Notes under the pieces: generated by a model
What the model saw: the letters and a program-made list of their open reading frames with translations, nothing else
What the model was told of the DNA's origin: nothing
The model's database searches: none
Shown here: positions 1-9,003 of the stretch, in pieces
How positions within the stretch are numbered: the first letter of the stretch is position 1
Layout: each line of letters begins with the position of its first letter
Translations under genes and position numbers: made by a program
Assembly (NCBI GenBank): GCA_016195565.1
Contig: JACPZK010000031.1
Coordinates: 124,001-188,000, forward strand
DNA length: 64,000 nt
Direction of reading: 5' to 3'
Origin: Nitrospirota bacterium
GTDB lineage: Bacteria; Nitrospirota; Thermodesulfovibrionia; Thermodesulfovibrionales; UBA1546

Positions 1-614
1 ATATAGACAGGCTAATAGTTGCTACAGATGACAATAAGATTTATGACGTTTGTCATCAGTATGGTATCGAGTCCACAATGACCTCAGAGAATCACAAGAC
101 AGGGACTGACAGGGTGGCAGAAGTTGCCGGCAGGATTGACGGCGATGTCTTTGTTAATATTCAGGGTGATGAACCTCTGATTGACCCGTACGGCATAGAC
201 AGGGTTATTTCAGAAATAGTGAAGAATGACAGAGAAGATATCGTAAATGCATTTTCAGCAATCACGGATATGGGAGATATTGTGAACGGGAATGTTGTCA
301 AGGTTATTACCTCCATAGATGACTATGCGCTGGCTTATAGCCGGTCTCCTATTCCGTATCCAAAAGAATCTAACCCCAAATATAAAAGGCAGATTGGATT
401 ATATGCGATAAAAAGAGATGTGATTTTAAAGTTTTCATCTCTAAGCAGGGGATACCTTGAGTTATCTGAAGGCGTGGAAATGTTTAGATATTTAGAGAAC
501 GGGTATAAAATTAAGATGGTAGAAATCTCTGATAACGGTTCAATCCCGGTGGATGTTGCCGATGATATTTTGCGTGTGGAATCGGTGCTGAAGAAGCGGG
601 AGGGTGCAAAATGA
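1..614 (+). CDS. kdsB: 3-deoxy-manno-octulosonate cytidylyltransferase, 5' end missing
   Basis: Transfers CMP from CTP to Kdo, the activating step before Kdo is added to lipid A; cytoplasmic. The frame is open from base 3, so the gene starts outside the window: codons before the first internal ATG (78) read through a KdsB-like VATDD segment. Visible family motifs are GTDR, NIQGDEPLI, a YSRSPIPYP segment and QIGLYAIKRD. About 203 residues are present of the usual roughly 250. It overlaps the following HAD gene by 4 bases (ATGA), so the two are probably translationally coupled. Assignment is secure at family level; the N-terminal nucleotide-binding loop is not visible. Confidence 0.93.
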   Translation, partial: IDRLIVATDDNKIYDVCHQYGIESTMTSENHKTGTDRVAEVAGRIDGDVFVNIQGDEPLIDPYGIDRVISEIVKNDREDIVNAFSAITDMGDIVNGNVVKVITSIDDYALAYSRSPIPYPKESNPKYKRQIGLYAIKRDVILKFSSLSRGYLELSEGVEMFRYLENGYKIKMVEISDNGSIPVDVADDILRVESVLKKREGAK

Positions 615-1225
615 GCTCTAAATATAAGCTTGTGTTGTTCGATCTGGATGGAGTAATAATTAACTCAAAGAGGAATATGGAATTAAGCTGGTTTGCCGTG
701 CAGACCGTATTTGAATTGAATGTGCCGTTTGAGAATTATTTAAAGCTTATAGGCCGTCCTTTCAATGATATCATGGCAGAACTGGATCTGAGCGCTCTGG
801 CAGACAGGATTAAAAGGGTATATGATGTCTCAAGCTCATGCCGTATTGATTTGATAGATTTTTATGATAACAGCCCTGAGGTTATTAAAAAGATTAAGGA
901 AAAGGGTCTTAGGATAGGAATAGTAACCTCAAAAGATGAAACCAGAACCCTTGAGATTTTGAAAAAGCTTGACATCCTTTTTGACGTGGTTGAATGTTCT
1001 GACGGCAAAAGCAGAGGCAAACCCAATCCGGACCCGCTTTTCAGGGCAATGCTGAAGTGTCAAAGGGATCCATCTGAAACAGTATACGTAGGAGATATGG
1101 ACGTAGACATGGAATGTGCAAAAAGGGCAGGCATAGATTATATACATGCTGACTGGGGTTATGGTGCTTGCAAATCTGAGGTGATGAGGGCATCAAAACC
1201 TGAGGATATATTAAAGCTGATATAA
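611..1225 (+). CDS. HAD-superfamily hydrolase (phosphatase-like)
   Basis: A 204-residue haloacid dehalogenase-fold phosphatase. Motif I is FDLDGVI with the nucleophile and acid at D11 and D13; motif II is T106/S107 in IVTSKDE; the motif III lysine is K137 in GKPNPDP; motif IV is GDMDVD at 161-166. A helical cap lies between motifs I and II, as in phosphoglycolate phosphatase and beta-phosphoglucomutase relatives. It is sandwiched between kdsB and a radical SAM gene with 4-base and 1-base overlaps, so a sugar-phosphate substrate in glycan synthesis is likely. A Kdo-8-phosphate phosphatase role is conceivable from the neighbour, but KdsC enzymes are shorter and capless, so I do not assign it. 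Confidence 0.8.
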   Translation: MSSKYKLVLFDLDGVIINSKRNMELSWFAVQTVFELNVPFENYLKLIGRPFNDIMAELDLSALADRIKRVYDVSSSCRIDLIDFYDNSPEVIKKIKEKGLRIGIVTSKDETRTLEILKKLDILFDVVECSDGKSRGKPNPDPLFRAMLKCQRDPSETVYVGDMDVDMECAKRAGIDYIHADWGYGACKSEVMRASKPEDILKLI

Positions 1226-2826
1226 TGAAGAAGGCACAGAACAATATTAATGGCGGTAGCGTCATTCTGGTCAATCCCGGTATTTATTTCTACTCTCCCC
1301 TCAAAAATACGGGAATGTTTCCTGCTAATGCAGTTCAGATATTGGGCACCATTCTGCATCAAAATCAATTTGATGTCCATATTGTGGACGGCAGATATTT
1401 AAATGTTGATGATGCTATTCAGCAAGTATTGAATCTGATTAGCGATGATTTGGTTTTTATCGGCTTTTCTGTCATGACTATTCAGGTTAAATGGGCCTAT
1501 CTCGTTTCGTCAGGGATTAAGAAAGCTCGTCCGGATGTAAAAATTGTATGGGGAGGAGTGCATCCTACGCTATTTCCTGAACAGACCGTGTTGGATAATG
1601 CGATTGATGTTTGTGTAGTCAATGAGTGCGCATCTACCATAGTCCAGATTACAAATGCCATGGCAGAAAATACGAACCTTTCAGAGATTACAGGCCTTTG
1701 TTATAAGGAGAGCGGGAGAGCCCATCGCACTCTTCCCAATCAAATCCCGGATGACTTTACAAATATCCCCCATATCGATTTCTCAATAATGAATCACAAA
1801 CTCTACTCGAGAAATAATAACATTGCTATTGACAGCTCGTTCGCCGATGAATATAAAACTGACATTGTTTATCCGTTAAATGCTTCTATCGGCTGTAATT
1901 TCCGGTGCAACTTTTGCATTAATGTGATTTTGGGAAGAAAATACAAAATGCTCCCGGCTGAGGAAATAGTGGAAAGGATACAGTATCTGCAGTCAGAGTA
2001 CGGAGCTAATTATATCCACATGGTGGACGAAAACTTTTTCGGCAATAAACAAAGAATTTATAGATTTGTAGAACTGCTCCGCTCCAACAATATCAAGATT
2101 AAATGGAGGCCTCAGCTTCGGGCAGACTACTTTCATGAAAACTATATCAATGAGAGTTTTATAAAAGAATTAGAGCAATCGGGAATGGTAATGGCAGTTA
2201 TGGGGGTGGAGAGCGCCAGTCAGAGAACCTTGGACAGATTGGATAAGAGGTTGAAGGTGGAATCAATTACTAAAGCTGTTGAAATATTATCCAAAACCAG
2301 GATTATTCCAAGGCTGAGTTTTATGGCGGGTATGCCGGGAGAAACAGAAGATGAGATAAAGAAGACTTACCAATTTGTTGTTATGCTGAAAGAAAGATAT
2401 CCGACATGCCAGCCTTTGGTGACCCCGTTTCGCTTGTTCCCCGGCTCAAAACTTTATGAAATTGCCGTATCAGAATATGGTTACAAATCCCCTGAAAGTT
2501 TGCTTGAGTGGGTAGAGATAGACGATAAGGAATACAGTGAAACAGTCGGATATCAAAATATTAAGTATTATCCTTGGATAAGCGATGCAAAGAAATTTGA
2601 ATCCCGGCATAAAATTTTTACCATATTCAGAGTAGCGTCATGGAACTTATCACCTTATTTAACTAAAATGAATCTAAAATCGAAAATAAGATATTTTGTG
2701 AAATTTTTCCTTTATAAGATAGCTGCCCTGCGGATCAGAATAGATTTCTACAATTTTAATATTGAATACTTTCTATTAGAACTGTGGCGGAATAGTAGAG
2801 CAAGAATTCAGTCATTCAAGCAATAA
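1225..2826 (+). CDS. Cobalamin-binding radical SAM protein (1 of 6)
   Basis: 533 residues. The N-terminal part (about 10-150) looks like a B12-binding Rossmann domain with the family-typical GGVHPTLFPE segment at 110-119. The radical SAM core follows, with the 4Fe-4S cysteines C224, C228 and C231 in CNFRCNFC. Later core features are MVDENFFG, GVESASQRTL and MAGMPGETEDE. Class B radical SAM enzymes of this layout include methyltransferases and BchE/HpnJ-like enzymes. The start codon overlaps the previous stop (TAATG). It opens a series of six such genes in the cluster. Substrate unknown; a glycan or lipid-carrier modification is suggested only by context. Confidence 0.85.
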   Translation: MKKAQNNINGGSVILVNPGIYFYSPLKNTGMFPANAVQILGTILHQNQFDVHIVDGRYLNVDDAIQQVLNLISDDLVFIGFSVMTIQVKWAYLVSSGIKKARPDVKIVWGGVHPTLFPEQTVLDNAIDVCVVNECASTIVQITNAMAENTNLSEITGLCYKESGRAHRTLPNQIPDDFTNIPHIDFSIMNHKLYSRNNNIAIDSSFADEYKTDIVYPLNASIGCNFRCNFCINVILGRKYKMLPAEEIVERIQYLQSEYGANYIHMVDENFFGNKQRIYRFVELLRSNNIKIKWRPQLRADYFHENYINESFIKELEQSGMVMAVMGVESASQRTLDRLDKRLKVESITKAVEILSKTRIIPRLSFMAGMPGETEDEIKKTYQFVVMLKERYPTCQPLVTPFRLFPGSKLYEIAVSEYGYKSPESLLEWVEIDDKEYSETVGYQNIKYYPWISDAKKFESRHKIFTIFRVASWNLSPYLTKMNLKSKIRYFVKFFLYKIAALRIRIDFYNFNIEYFLLELWRNSRARIQSFKQ

Positions 2827-2844
2827 CTTAGCAAACCCCACTGA

Positions 2845-4314
2845 ATGAAATCGACGGAATTACAGGAAGGCATTAAAAAATTAGTCGCTGAATGCGCTGC
2901 TCTGAATGTGCGCTTAAGCAAGAGGTTGCCTAAGGAGCTGCACTTTTTAATATGGACATCTCCTGCGAGCGTCAGAAATCCTGAGATATCAATATTCTGG
3001 CATCCTGTCCATAATAAAAGGACTATTCTCCCAAGGTTATTTGCATATTCTTTCTCTCTCGGTTTCTCTTGCATCAGAGGGCTTTATAAATTTTTCAGGT
3101 ATAAGGGCTTTTATTACCGCTATATTAATAATAATTCTCCTGCTCTGTTGATTATTCCTGAAAATATTACCGATGGAGCAAATGACTTCAAGACAAATTA
3201 TTTGGCCGAAACGGCAGAGGAACCTGTTGATAAATTGGTTTTTTCTCATTCAGCTGAAAAAAATAGTTCGGGATTTCGGTTTTCTGTGTTGAATTATTTC
3301 GTTAAGAGCGCGCTCTTCCTAAAATTATTGGCAGGCGTAGCAGGTGATTTTAAAGAGCAATTGTCGCGCAAAAAGCTGACAAAGGAATATATGGATGCAC
3401 TGATAATCTTTGCATCATGGCTTTTGGCGCAATCGTGGTATTTTGTCTGGGATTTTTATCATCTCACAAATAAAATTGCTATGTCTAAAGATTACAAGCT
3501 ATTTGTGGCATTGCATGAAATGCACTTTTACTCTAAAGTTATTTGGACGGTTGCAAAAGAAAAGGGATTGCTTGGAGCGACTGCGCAGCATGCTTTAATT
3601 GTGCCTGAAAAACTTTGGTATTTCCCGGAAGAAGCAGAGGTGAAGGCAGACTGTCCATTGCCGGATATTTTTTTTGTATATAGTGATGAAATCGGGGCAG
3701 CTCTGGAGCCTTTCTACCCGCATACAAGATTTTTAAAATGCTGCAGCCCAAGATTCAAGAGTTGGAAGTCCTCGCTCAACATTTCTGTGAATCATAGCTC
3801 TCAGAATAACAAGAGGACAATCATTTTTGTCAGCAATGCCGCTATAGTCCATGATAGCGTTGTATTAAAGGCGCTATTTAAGCTGCTCAGGCAGGGACTT
3901 AATAATTCCATTATTCTACGGCTTCGTCTTCATCCTTATGAACGTCTCAAGCCGACAGATTATTTATGGGTATTGGCAGCCGCGGCATTGCATAAAATTG
4001 AAATATCTTCGCTTCCTCTGCAAGAGGATTTTAAGGAAGCTGATTTAGTGGTTGGAGCGTGCAGCACTGTTATTTATGAAGCTTTATTGACCGGAGTTCC
4101 TGTGATGGGAGTTTTTGACGATTATCACATAAGATCTTCAATAATTCCTAATGCTTTTACTTGTCACATCAATAACTTGTCATTAAGTTCCTTAGAGCGC
4201 TATATGAACAAGGCGGCTGATAATGAGATGGTTTGTCGTTTTAAGGAGAATATAGGCGCCTTTAGTCCTGATTTAACTACAAAATTGATTTATGACGCAT
4301 GTAATAGAGGGTAG
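2845..4314 (+). CDS. Putative GT-B-type surface carbohydrate protein
   Basis: 489 residues and no family I can name with certainty. The C-terminal half resembles the nucleotide-sugar half of GT-B glycosyltransferases and CDP-glycerophosphotransferase-like proteins: a TIIFVSNAA strand, LRLHPYERL, then ADLVVGACSTVIYEALLTG with an invariant-looking glutamate, followed by VPVMGVFDD. The N-terminal 250 residues are aromatic-rich and contain an EMHFYSKVIWTVAKEKG segment. No signal peptide or membrane helix is evident. It sits between a radical SAM gene and an SDR gene in the same direction. A polysaccharide or polyol-phosphate transferase role is inference; the start has no clear ribosome binding site. 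Confidence 0.55.
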   Translation: MKSTELQEGIKKLVAECAALNVRLSKRLPKELHFLIWTSPASVRNPEISIFWHPVHNKRTILPRLFAYSFSLGFSCIRGLYKFFRYKGFYYRYINNNSPALLIIPENITDGANDFKTNYLAETAEEPVDKLVFSHSAEKNSSGFRFSVLNYFVKSALFLKLLAGVAGDFKEQLSRKKLTKEYMDALIIFASWLLAQSWYFVWDFYHLTNKIAMSKDYKLFVALHEMHFYSKVIWTVAKEKGLLGATAQHALIVPEKLWYFPEEAEVKADCPLPDIFFVYSDEIGAALEPFYPHTRFLKCCSPRFKSWKSSLNISVNHSSQNNKRTIIFVSNAAIVHDSVVLKALFKLLRQGLNNSIILRLRLHPYERLKPTDYLWVLAAAALHKIEISSLPLQEDFKEADLVVGACSTVIYEALLTGVPVMGVFDDYHIRSSIIPNAFTCHINNLSLSSLERYMNKAADNEMVCRFKENIGAFSPDLTTKLIYDACNRG

Positions 4315-4326
4315 GCTGCAATAATT

Positions 4327-5256
4327 ATGGAAGCATCTATCAGAGAAAAGAAAATTCTAATTGTTGGAGGGACCGGCTTTATTGGAAGGCATCTCGCTGT
4401 GAGGTGTTTGAAAGATACCCATTTTGTTACTTGTATCGGGCTGAGCGCGGGAAAATCCTTTTCAAAGGATATGGAATTTATTCATGCTGACATTTCCGAT
4501 AAAAAGCAGCTGCAGGCTGTTCTTCGTGATAAATCATTTGATTATGTTTTCAATCTTGGAGGCTATATAGATCATACAGCTTATTTTAAAGGGGGGCGGA
4601 GGCTTATAGAATCCCATTTTATCGGGTTGATGAATCTCATTGATTGTCTTAATAAGGAGGAGCTTAAGGGTTTTGTTCAGATAGGAAGCAGTGACGAGTA
4701 TGGCAATGCGCCTGCACCGCAAAAAGAATATATGAGGGAATCTCCCATTTCTCCTTATTCTTTTGCAAAAACTGCCGCATCTCATTTTATACAGATGCTG
4801 TCTAATACCGAAGGCTTCCCCGGCGTGGTATTGAGGCTTTTTCTTGTTTACGGCCCAGGACAGGATGAAAAAAGATTTCTTCCTCAAATTATCACCGCTT
4901 TTTTGAGGAATGAATCCGTAGAAACTACTGGCGGAAAGCAGTTAAGAGATTTCTGCTATATTGATGATGTGATAGACGGCATAATTAAAGCTGCTGTGAC
5001 TGATGGGGCTAATGGCAAGATAATTAATATCGCTTCCGGTATCCCAATGAGCATAAGGGATATGATCAATAAAGTTGCGCATCTCATTGGCAAGGGCAGG
5101 GCTGTTTTCGGGGCGCGTCCTTACCGGCATGGGGAAAACATGGAGCTTTTTGCTGACATAACTTCAGCAAGGAAGACGTTGCAATGGTCGCCATCCGTTT
5201 CTGTTGACGAAGGTTTACGAAAGACTATAGAATACTACAAAAACCAACAGCTATGA
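4327..5256 (+). CDS. NAD(P)-dependent epimerase/dehydratase (extended SDR)
   Basis: 309 residues, the normal size for nucleotide-sugar epimerases and dehydratases. The Rossmann motif GGTGFIG lies at 14-20, the serine-containing strand GSSDEYG at about 120-126, and the catalytic pair Y144/K148 in YSFAKTAA. The downstream RLFLVYGPGQ and RDFCYIDDV segments are typical of sugar-nucleotide SDRs. It precedes a glucose-1-phosphate cytidylyltransferase, so a CDP-sugar substrate is plausible. It does not show the distinctive N-terminus of CDP-glucose 4,6-dehydratase (RfbG), so the exact reaction stays open. Confidence 0.85.
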   Translation: MEASIREKKILIVGGTGFIGRHLAVRCLKDTHFVTCIGLSAGKSFSKDMEFIHADISDKKQLQAVLRDKSFDYVFNLGGYIDHTAYFKGGRRLIESHFIGLMNLIDCLNKEELKGFVQIGSSDEYGNAPAPQKEYMRESPISPYSFAKTAASHFIQMLSNTEGFPGVVLRLFLVYGPGQDEKRFLPQIITAFLRNESVETTGGKQLRDFCYIDDVIDGIIKAAVTDGANGKIINIASGIPMSIRDMINKVAHLIGKGRAVFGARPYRHGENMELFADITSARKTLQWSPSVSVDEGLRKTIEYYKNQQL

Positions 5257-5305
5257 GAATGAAGCAATTAGAAATTATGGTGATTCCGCAGGCTTGACAC
5301 TAAAT

Positions 5306-6082
5306 ATGAATGAGGTAATTATATTATGCGGCGGTAAAGGCACCCGTCTCAGTGAGGAGACTGAGACAAGGCCGAAGCCTATGGTTGAGATAGGCGGCAA
5401 ACCCATCTTGTGGCATATCATGAAGCATTACGCATCTTTTGGCTATAATCGTTTCATACTTGCTTTGGGCTATCGCGGCGAATACATAAAGAATTATTTT
5501 TATAATTACCGGATGCTCTCAAGTGACTTTACGCTCGTAATGCATCCAGAAGAATCTCCTCAAATACATGGAGTGAGCGATGAGGCCGACTGGGAAATAA
5601 CCTTTGTGGATACAGGCATGAATACATTGAAAGGCGGAAGAATTAAGCGTGTCGAGCAATATGTAAAGAGCGATATATTTCATATTACTTATGGCGATGG
5701 ATTGAGCAATGTCAATATTAAGGAGATAGAGCAGTTTCATGTACAACATGGAAAAATTGGGACTGTTACCGGAGTCCATCCTCCTTCAAGGTTCGGCGAA
5801 ATGAAAATAGACGGCGACGATGTAGTCCACTTTGAAGAAAAACCGCAATTAAGCTCGGGAATAATTAACGGCGGGTTTTTTGTGTCTGACCGGCGGCTGT
5901 TTAATTATGTTACGGTGGAAGAAAACTGCGATTTTGAGTTTGGCCCTTTGCAGAAACTTGCATCAGAAGGCGAACTGAAGGTTTATAAACATGAAGGGTT
6001 CTGGCAGTGTATGGATACAGCGCGTGATAAGGACTATCTTAACAAGCTATGGGATTCCGGCAATCCGCCATGGAAAAGATGA
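5306..6082 (+). CDS. rfbF: Glucose-1-phosphate cytidylyltransferase
   Basis: Makes CDP-glucose from CTP and glucose-1-phosphate, the entry to CDP-dideoxyhexose or other CDP-sugar synthesis. The protein begins MNEVIILCGGKGTRL, continues with RPKPMVEIGGKPILWHIMKH and has GYRGEYIKNYF, a set characteristic of RfbF. The length (258 residues) matches. I chose the ATG rather than the TTG four codons upstream because the nucleotide-binding strand starts three residues after it; neither has a strong ribosome binding site. No recognisable RfbG or RfbH follows, although three SDR genes are nearby, so the end product of the CDP-sugar branch is not clear. Confidence 0.9.
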   Translation: MNEVIILCGGKGTRLSEETETRPKPMVEIGGKPILWHIMKHYASFGYNRFILALGYRGEYIKNYFYNYRMLSSDFTLVMHPEESPQIHGVSDEADWEITFVDTGMNTLKGGRIKRVEQYVKSDIFHITYGDGLSNVNIKEIEQFHVQHGKIGTVTGVHPPSRFGEMKIDGDDVVHFEEKPQLSSGIINGGFFVSDRRLFNYVTVEENCDFEFGPLQKLASEGELKVYKHEGFWQCMDTARDKDYLNKLWDSGNPPWKR

Positions 6083-6135
6083 TTTCGGCGGGAACTTTTA
6101 TGACAAAGATAAGCTACAAATCTAAGGACTGAACT

Positions 6136-6837
6136 ATGCAGGCAGTTATCTTAGCAGGGGGGCTTGGAACCCGTTTAATGCCTTTCACAGAAATTATTCC
6201 TAAGCCGCTATTGCCGATCGGCGAGAAATCTATACTGGAAATTCAAATCAACAGATTGAAAATGCACGGTTTTGACGAGATTATTCTTGCCACTAACTAT
6301 AAATCGGAATATATAGAGAACTTTTTTGGCGATGGATCGAAATTAGGCGTTAAGCTTGTGATAAGCAAGGAAGAGATGCCGTTAGGGACCTGCGGCCCGT
6401 TAAGTTTGCTGAAAGACAGCTTAAAAGAGCCCTTCATGGTTATGAACGGGGATATCCTGACAACAGCCGATTTTACAAAACTCTATCAATTTGCTTGTGC
6501 TATTGATTCTGAATTTATTGTTGTTACCAAGGAAATCATTACGCCGTTTGAATTTGGCAATGTATACAGCAAAGGGAATTTTGTTTATCAGGTTGAAGAA
6601 AAACCAAATATTAAGAACGAAATTATTGCTGGCATCTATGTGCTGAAACCTCCTGTCCTTAATTTGATTCCAGAGAATAAGTATTTTGGTATGGATGATC
6701 TCATTAAGACTATGCTTGCAAAGGGCCTGCCTGTGGCAAAATATCTTCTGGACGAATATTGGCTCGATATCGGGAGAATAGACGACTATAAGAAAGCAGA
6801 GATAGCATATAGCAGTCACTTTAAAAATCAAGAATGA
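6136..6837 (+). CDS. Sugar-1-phosphate nucleotidyltransferase
   Basis: 233 residues of the NTP_transferase fold. The signature LAGGLGTRLMPFT, the lysine in IPKPLLPIGEK, a metal-binding VMNGDIL segment and the end motif DEYWLDIGRIDDY are all present. It is short, lacking the left-handed beta-helix acyltransferase tail of GlmU-type proteins, so it is a pure nucleotidyltransferase of the mannose-1-phosphate guanylyltransferase or glucose-1-phosphate thymidylyltransferase type. The nucleotide cannot be read from the sequence. It overlaps the next SDR by 4 bases and probably supplies that enzyme's substrate. Confidence 0.85.
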   Translation: MQAVILAGGLGTRLMPFTEIIPKPLLPIGEKSILEIQINRLKMHGFDEIILATNYKSEYIENFFGDGSKLGVKLVISKEEMPLGTCGPLSLLKDSLKEPFMVMNGDILTTADFTKLYQFACAIDSEFIVVTKEIITPFEFGNVYSKGNFVYQVEEKPNIKNEIIAGIYVLKPPVLNLIPENKYFGMDDLIKTMLAKGLPVAKYLLDEYWLDIGRIDDYKKAEIAYSSHFKNQE

Positions 6838-7850
6838 TGGAGCATAGAGAGGAGATTCTAAGTTTTTATCGGGACAAAAAGGTATTGGTAGCCGGTGGAG
6901 CGGGTTTTATCGGCAGCAATCTGTCGAAAGAGCTTGTTAAATGCGGAGCAAAAGTCGGGATAATAGATGGATTTGTTGAGCATACAGGCGCAAGCAGAGA
7001 GAATATTCAATCAATCTTAAGTGAAATTGAGCTATACGATTCCCGTATTGAGGATATTGCTTCGCTGCAAGAAATAGTAGAACGGTTTGAGTTTATTATT
7101 GATTCTATGGCTCTGACGCCTCACAATTTTGGCGTCAGCTATCCGCTTCTTGATATTCAGATTAATCTTCTTTCCCATCTTCATCTAATCAATGCACTCA
7201 AAGGAACAGAGGACAAAAAATTGATTTACCTTGGTTCACGGGGGCAATACGGGCAAGGCGCCGGGATTATTACAGAAGAAACGCCTCAGGTCCCGATTGA
7301 TCCGCAAGGTATAAATAAGATGGCAGCAGAGAGTTACTTTAAGTTTTACGGTAAAAAATACGGTTTCAGTGCCGCAAGCCTGAGGATTGCTAACTGTTTC
7401 GGCGAAAACCAGAGGGTTACCGGTGATGATGTAGGGCTTGTCGGTTCTTTCATAAGGGATATTCTTAACGGGAAGACTGTAGAAATATATGGGGATGAGT
7501 TCAGACACAAAAATCTGGTATATGTAAAAGACCTGGTAAAAATTATACTTGAATTTGGCATGCATGATTTCAAAGGCTTTGAGGCTTACAACATTGCTGG
7601 GTTAAGAGTCTCTTTAAAAAATCTTTTGGAGGCTATTATTGAGATTGCCGGCAAAGGGAGATACGTAGTGAAATCATTTCCGGATGCTATAAGACATATT
7701 GATACAGGGGAAGCAGAATTTTCCGACAGTAAAATTAAAAATAAGGTTGGAGGATTTGAATTGCATGATTTAAAAAAATCATTGACCAATACTATAAAGT
7801 ATTTTGAAAAACAGATAAGCACGGAAGGGCGCGATGATCTGGCGGTGTGA
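6834..7850 (+). CDS. Atypical extended SDR with the catalytic Tyr position occupied by Gln
   Basis: 338 residues with the nucleotide-binding motif GGAGFIG at 21-27 and a conserved serine in LGSRGQYG (S135). Where sugar-nucleotide SDRs carry YxxxK, this protein reads QGINK, so the lysine (K162) is kept but the tyrosine position (158) is glutamine. The rest of the fold, including RIANCFG and HKNLVYVKDLVK, is intact, so this looks like a subfamily trait rather than decay. It overlaps both the upstream nucleotidyltransferase and the downstream aminotransferase, forming a three-gene nucleotide-sugar unit. An epimerase or NAD-recycling role is possible; the reaction is unassigned. Confidence 0.8.
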   Translation: MMEHREEILSFYRDKKVLVAGGAGFIGSNLSKELVKCGAKVGIIDGFVEHTGASRENIQSILSEIELYDSRIEDIASLQEIVERFEFIIDSMALTPHNFGVSYPLLDIQINLLSHLHLINALKGTEDKKLIYLGSRGQYGQGAGIITEETPQVPIDPQGINKMAAESYFKFYGKKYGFSAASLRIANCFGENQRVTGDDVGLVGSFIRDILNGKTVEIYGDEFRHKNLVYVKDLVKIILEFGMHDFKGFEAYNIAGLRVSLKNLLEAIIEIAGKGRYVVKSFPDAIRHIDTGEAEFSDSKIKNKVGGFELHDLKKSLTNTIKYFEKQISTEGRDDLAV

Positions 7851-8937
7851 TTTAAAATCTCAATATAAGAAATACAAGAAGGAGATAGATGCGGCTATAA
7901 AGAAAGTTCTTATATCAGGCCGGTATACGCTGGGAGAGCAAGTAGAACTTTTTGAAGAGGAGTTTTCCGGCTACCTGGGCTGTAAACATACAATAGGCGT
8001 TGGAAATGCTACGGACGGACTGATATTGTCGCTAAAAGCGTTAGGGATAGGAGAGGGCGATGAAGTTGTAACAACTCCATTTACGGCTATTCCTACTATT
8101 TCCGCAATTATCGCAGCAGGGGCAAAGCCGGTTTTTGCGGACATTGATGAGAAAACATTTTTAATTGATATAGAACGGATTCCTGATTTCATTACGCATA
8201 AAACAAAAGCAGTAGTCCCCGTGCATATTTTCGGCAATGTGGTTGACGTTAAAAAATTGAGATCGCTTATTCCACCAAATATTCCGATAATTGAAGACGC
8301 CGCGCAGGCTCACGGCAGCAAGATCGGGAATATTCTGGCAGGCACTATAGGAGATATAGGGGTTTTTAGCTTTTATCCGACTAAAAATTTGGGCTGTTAC
8401 GGTGACGGCGGGGCGGTAGTTACCAATAACTCTGAAATTGCGGGAAGGATAAAACTTATGCGGATGTATGGAATGATAGATAAGGATAGGATTATAATAA
8501 ACGGAATAAATTCCAGGTTAGACGAACTGCAGGCGGCGATCCTGAGAAAAAAACTCAAACATCTGGATGAGATGAATGGCCTTCGCAACAGAATAGCAAA
8601 AAAATATAGAGAAGGCCTTGATGAGAGGCATTTCAGTTTTCAACATATCCCTGATAATGTGTTTTGTAATTACCATGTGTTTTCAATGTGCATAGGCGGC
8701 AGAAGAGATGAGATGATGGATTATCTGGAGAAATGCAAAATACAGACTAATGTATATTACCATGTCCCCTTGCATCTGCAGGAAGCAAATAGATATTTAG
8801 GTTATTCGCGCGGCAATTTGCCGAAGACCGAGAAATTGTGCAGCGAGATAATCGCATTGCCTATGTATCCGGAACTGACCGAACAAGCTGTTAAAAAGGT
8901 TATAAGAACTATAAACCTGTTTGTAGATAAATCTTGA
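7834..8937 (+). CDS. DegT/DnrJ/EryC1-family sugar aminotransferase
   Basis: A PLP-dependent aminotransferase acting on keto-sugar nucleotides, 367 residues as usual. Cofactor residues are visible: D155 in EDAAQAHG and the Schiff-base lysine K184 in SFYPTKNLG, followed by YGDGGAVVT. The C-terminal YHVPLHLQ segment is also family-typical. A GGAAGGG ribosome binding site precedes the ATG, which overlaps the preceding SDR by 17 bases, so the amino sugar is probably made from that enzyme's keto product. Regiospecificity (C3 or C4) cannot be read; the SFYPTKNLG form resembles 3-aminotransferases such as FdtB/QdtB. Confidence 0.9.
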   Translation: MIWRCDLKSQYKKYKKEIDAAIKKVLISGRYTLGEQVELFEEEFSGYLGCKHTIGVGNATDGLILSLKALGIGEGDEVVTTPFTAIPTISAIIAAGAKPVFADIDEKTFLIDIERIPDFITHKTKAVVPVHIFGNVVDVKKLRSLIPPNIPIIEDAAQAHGSKIGNILAGTIGDIGVFSFYPTKNLGCYGDGGAVVTNNSEIAGRIKLMRMYGMIDKDRIIINGINSRLDELQAAILRKKLKHLDEMNGLRNRIAKKYREGLDERHFSFQHIPDNVFCNYHVFSMCIGGRRDEMMDYLEKCKIQTNVYYHVPLHLQEANRYLGYSRGNLPKTEKLCSEIIALPMYPELTEQAVKKVIRTINLFVDKS

Positions 8938-9003
8938 TTAAATTGAGTTATGCCTGTGGTTTGAGGTCAATAGATAAGATAAATCAACTGTTGAGGTGAA
9001 GTT

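Noticed and set aside
929-1380. Several overlapping minus-strand open frames across the HAD and radical SAM genes
   Set aside because: They are antisense to well-supported genes joined by overlapping start and stop codons.
4534-4887. Open frame of 117 codons on the minus strand inside the SDR gene
   Set aside because: It lies antisense to a clear extended SDR with intact motifs; its translation is low in recognisable structure and has no ribosome binding site.
4327-7850. One of the SDR genes as CDP-glucose 4,6-dehydratase (RfbG)
   Set aside because: Neither protein shows the distinctive RfbG N-terminus or length, despite the adjacent rfbF.
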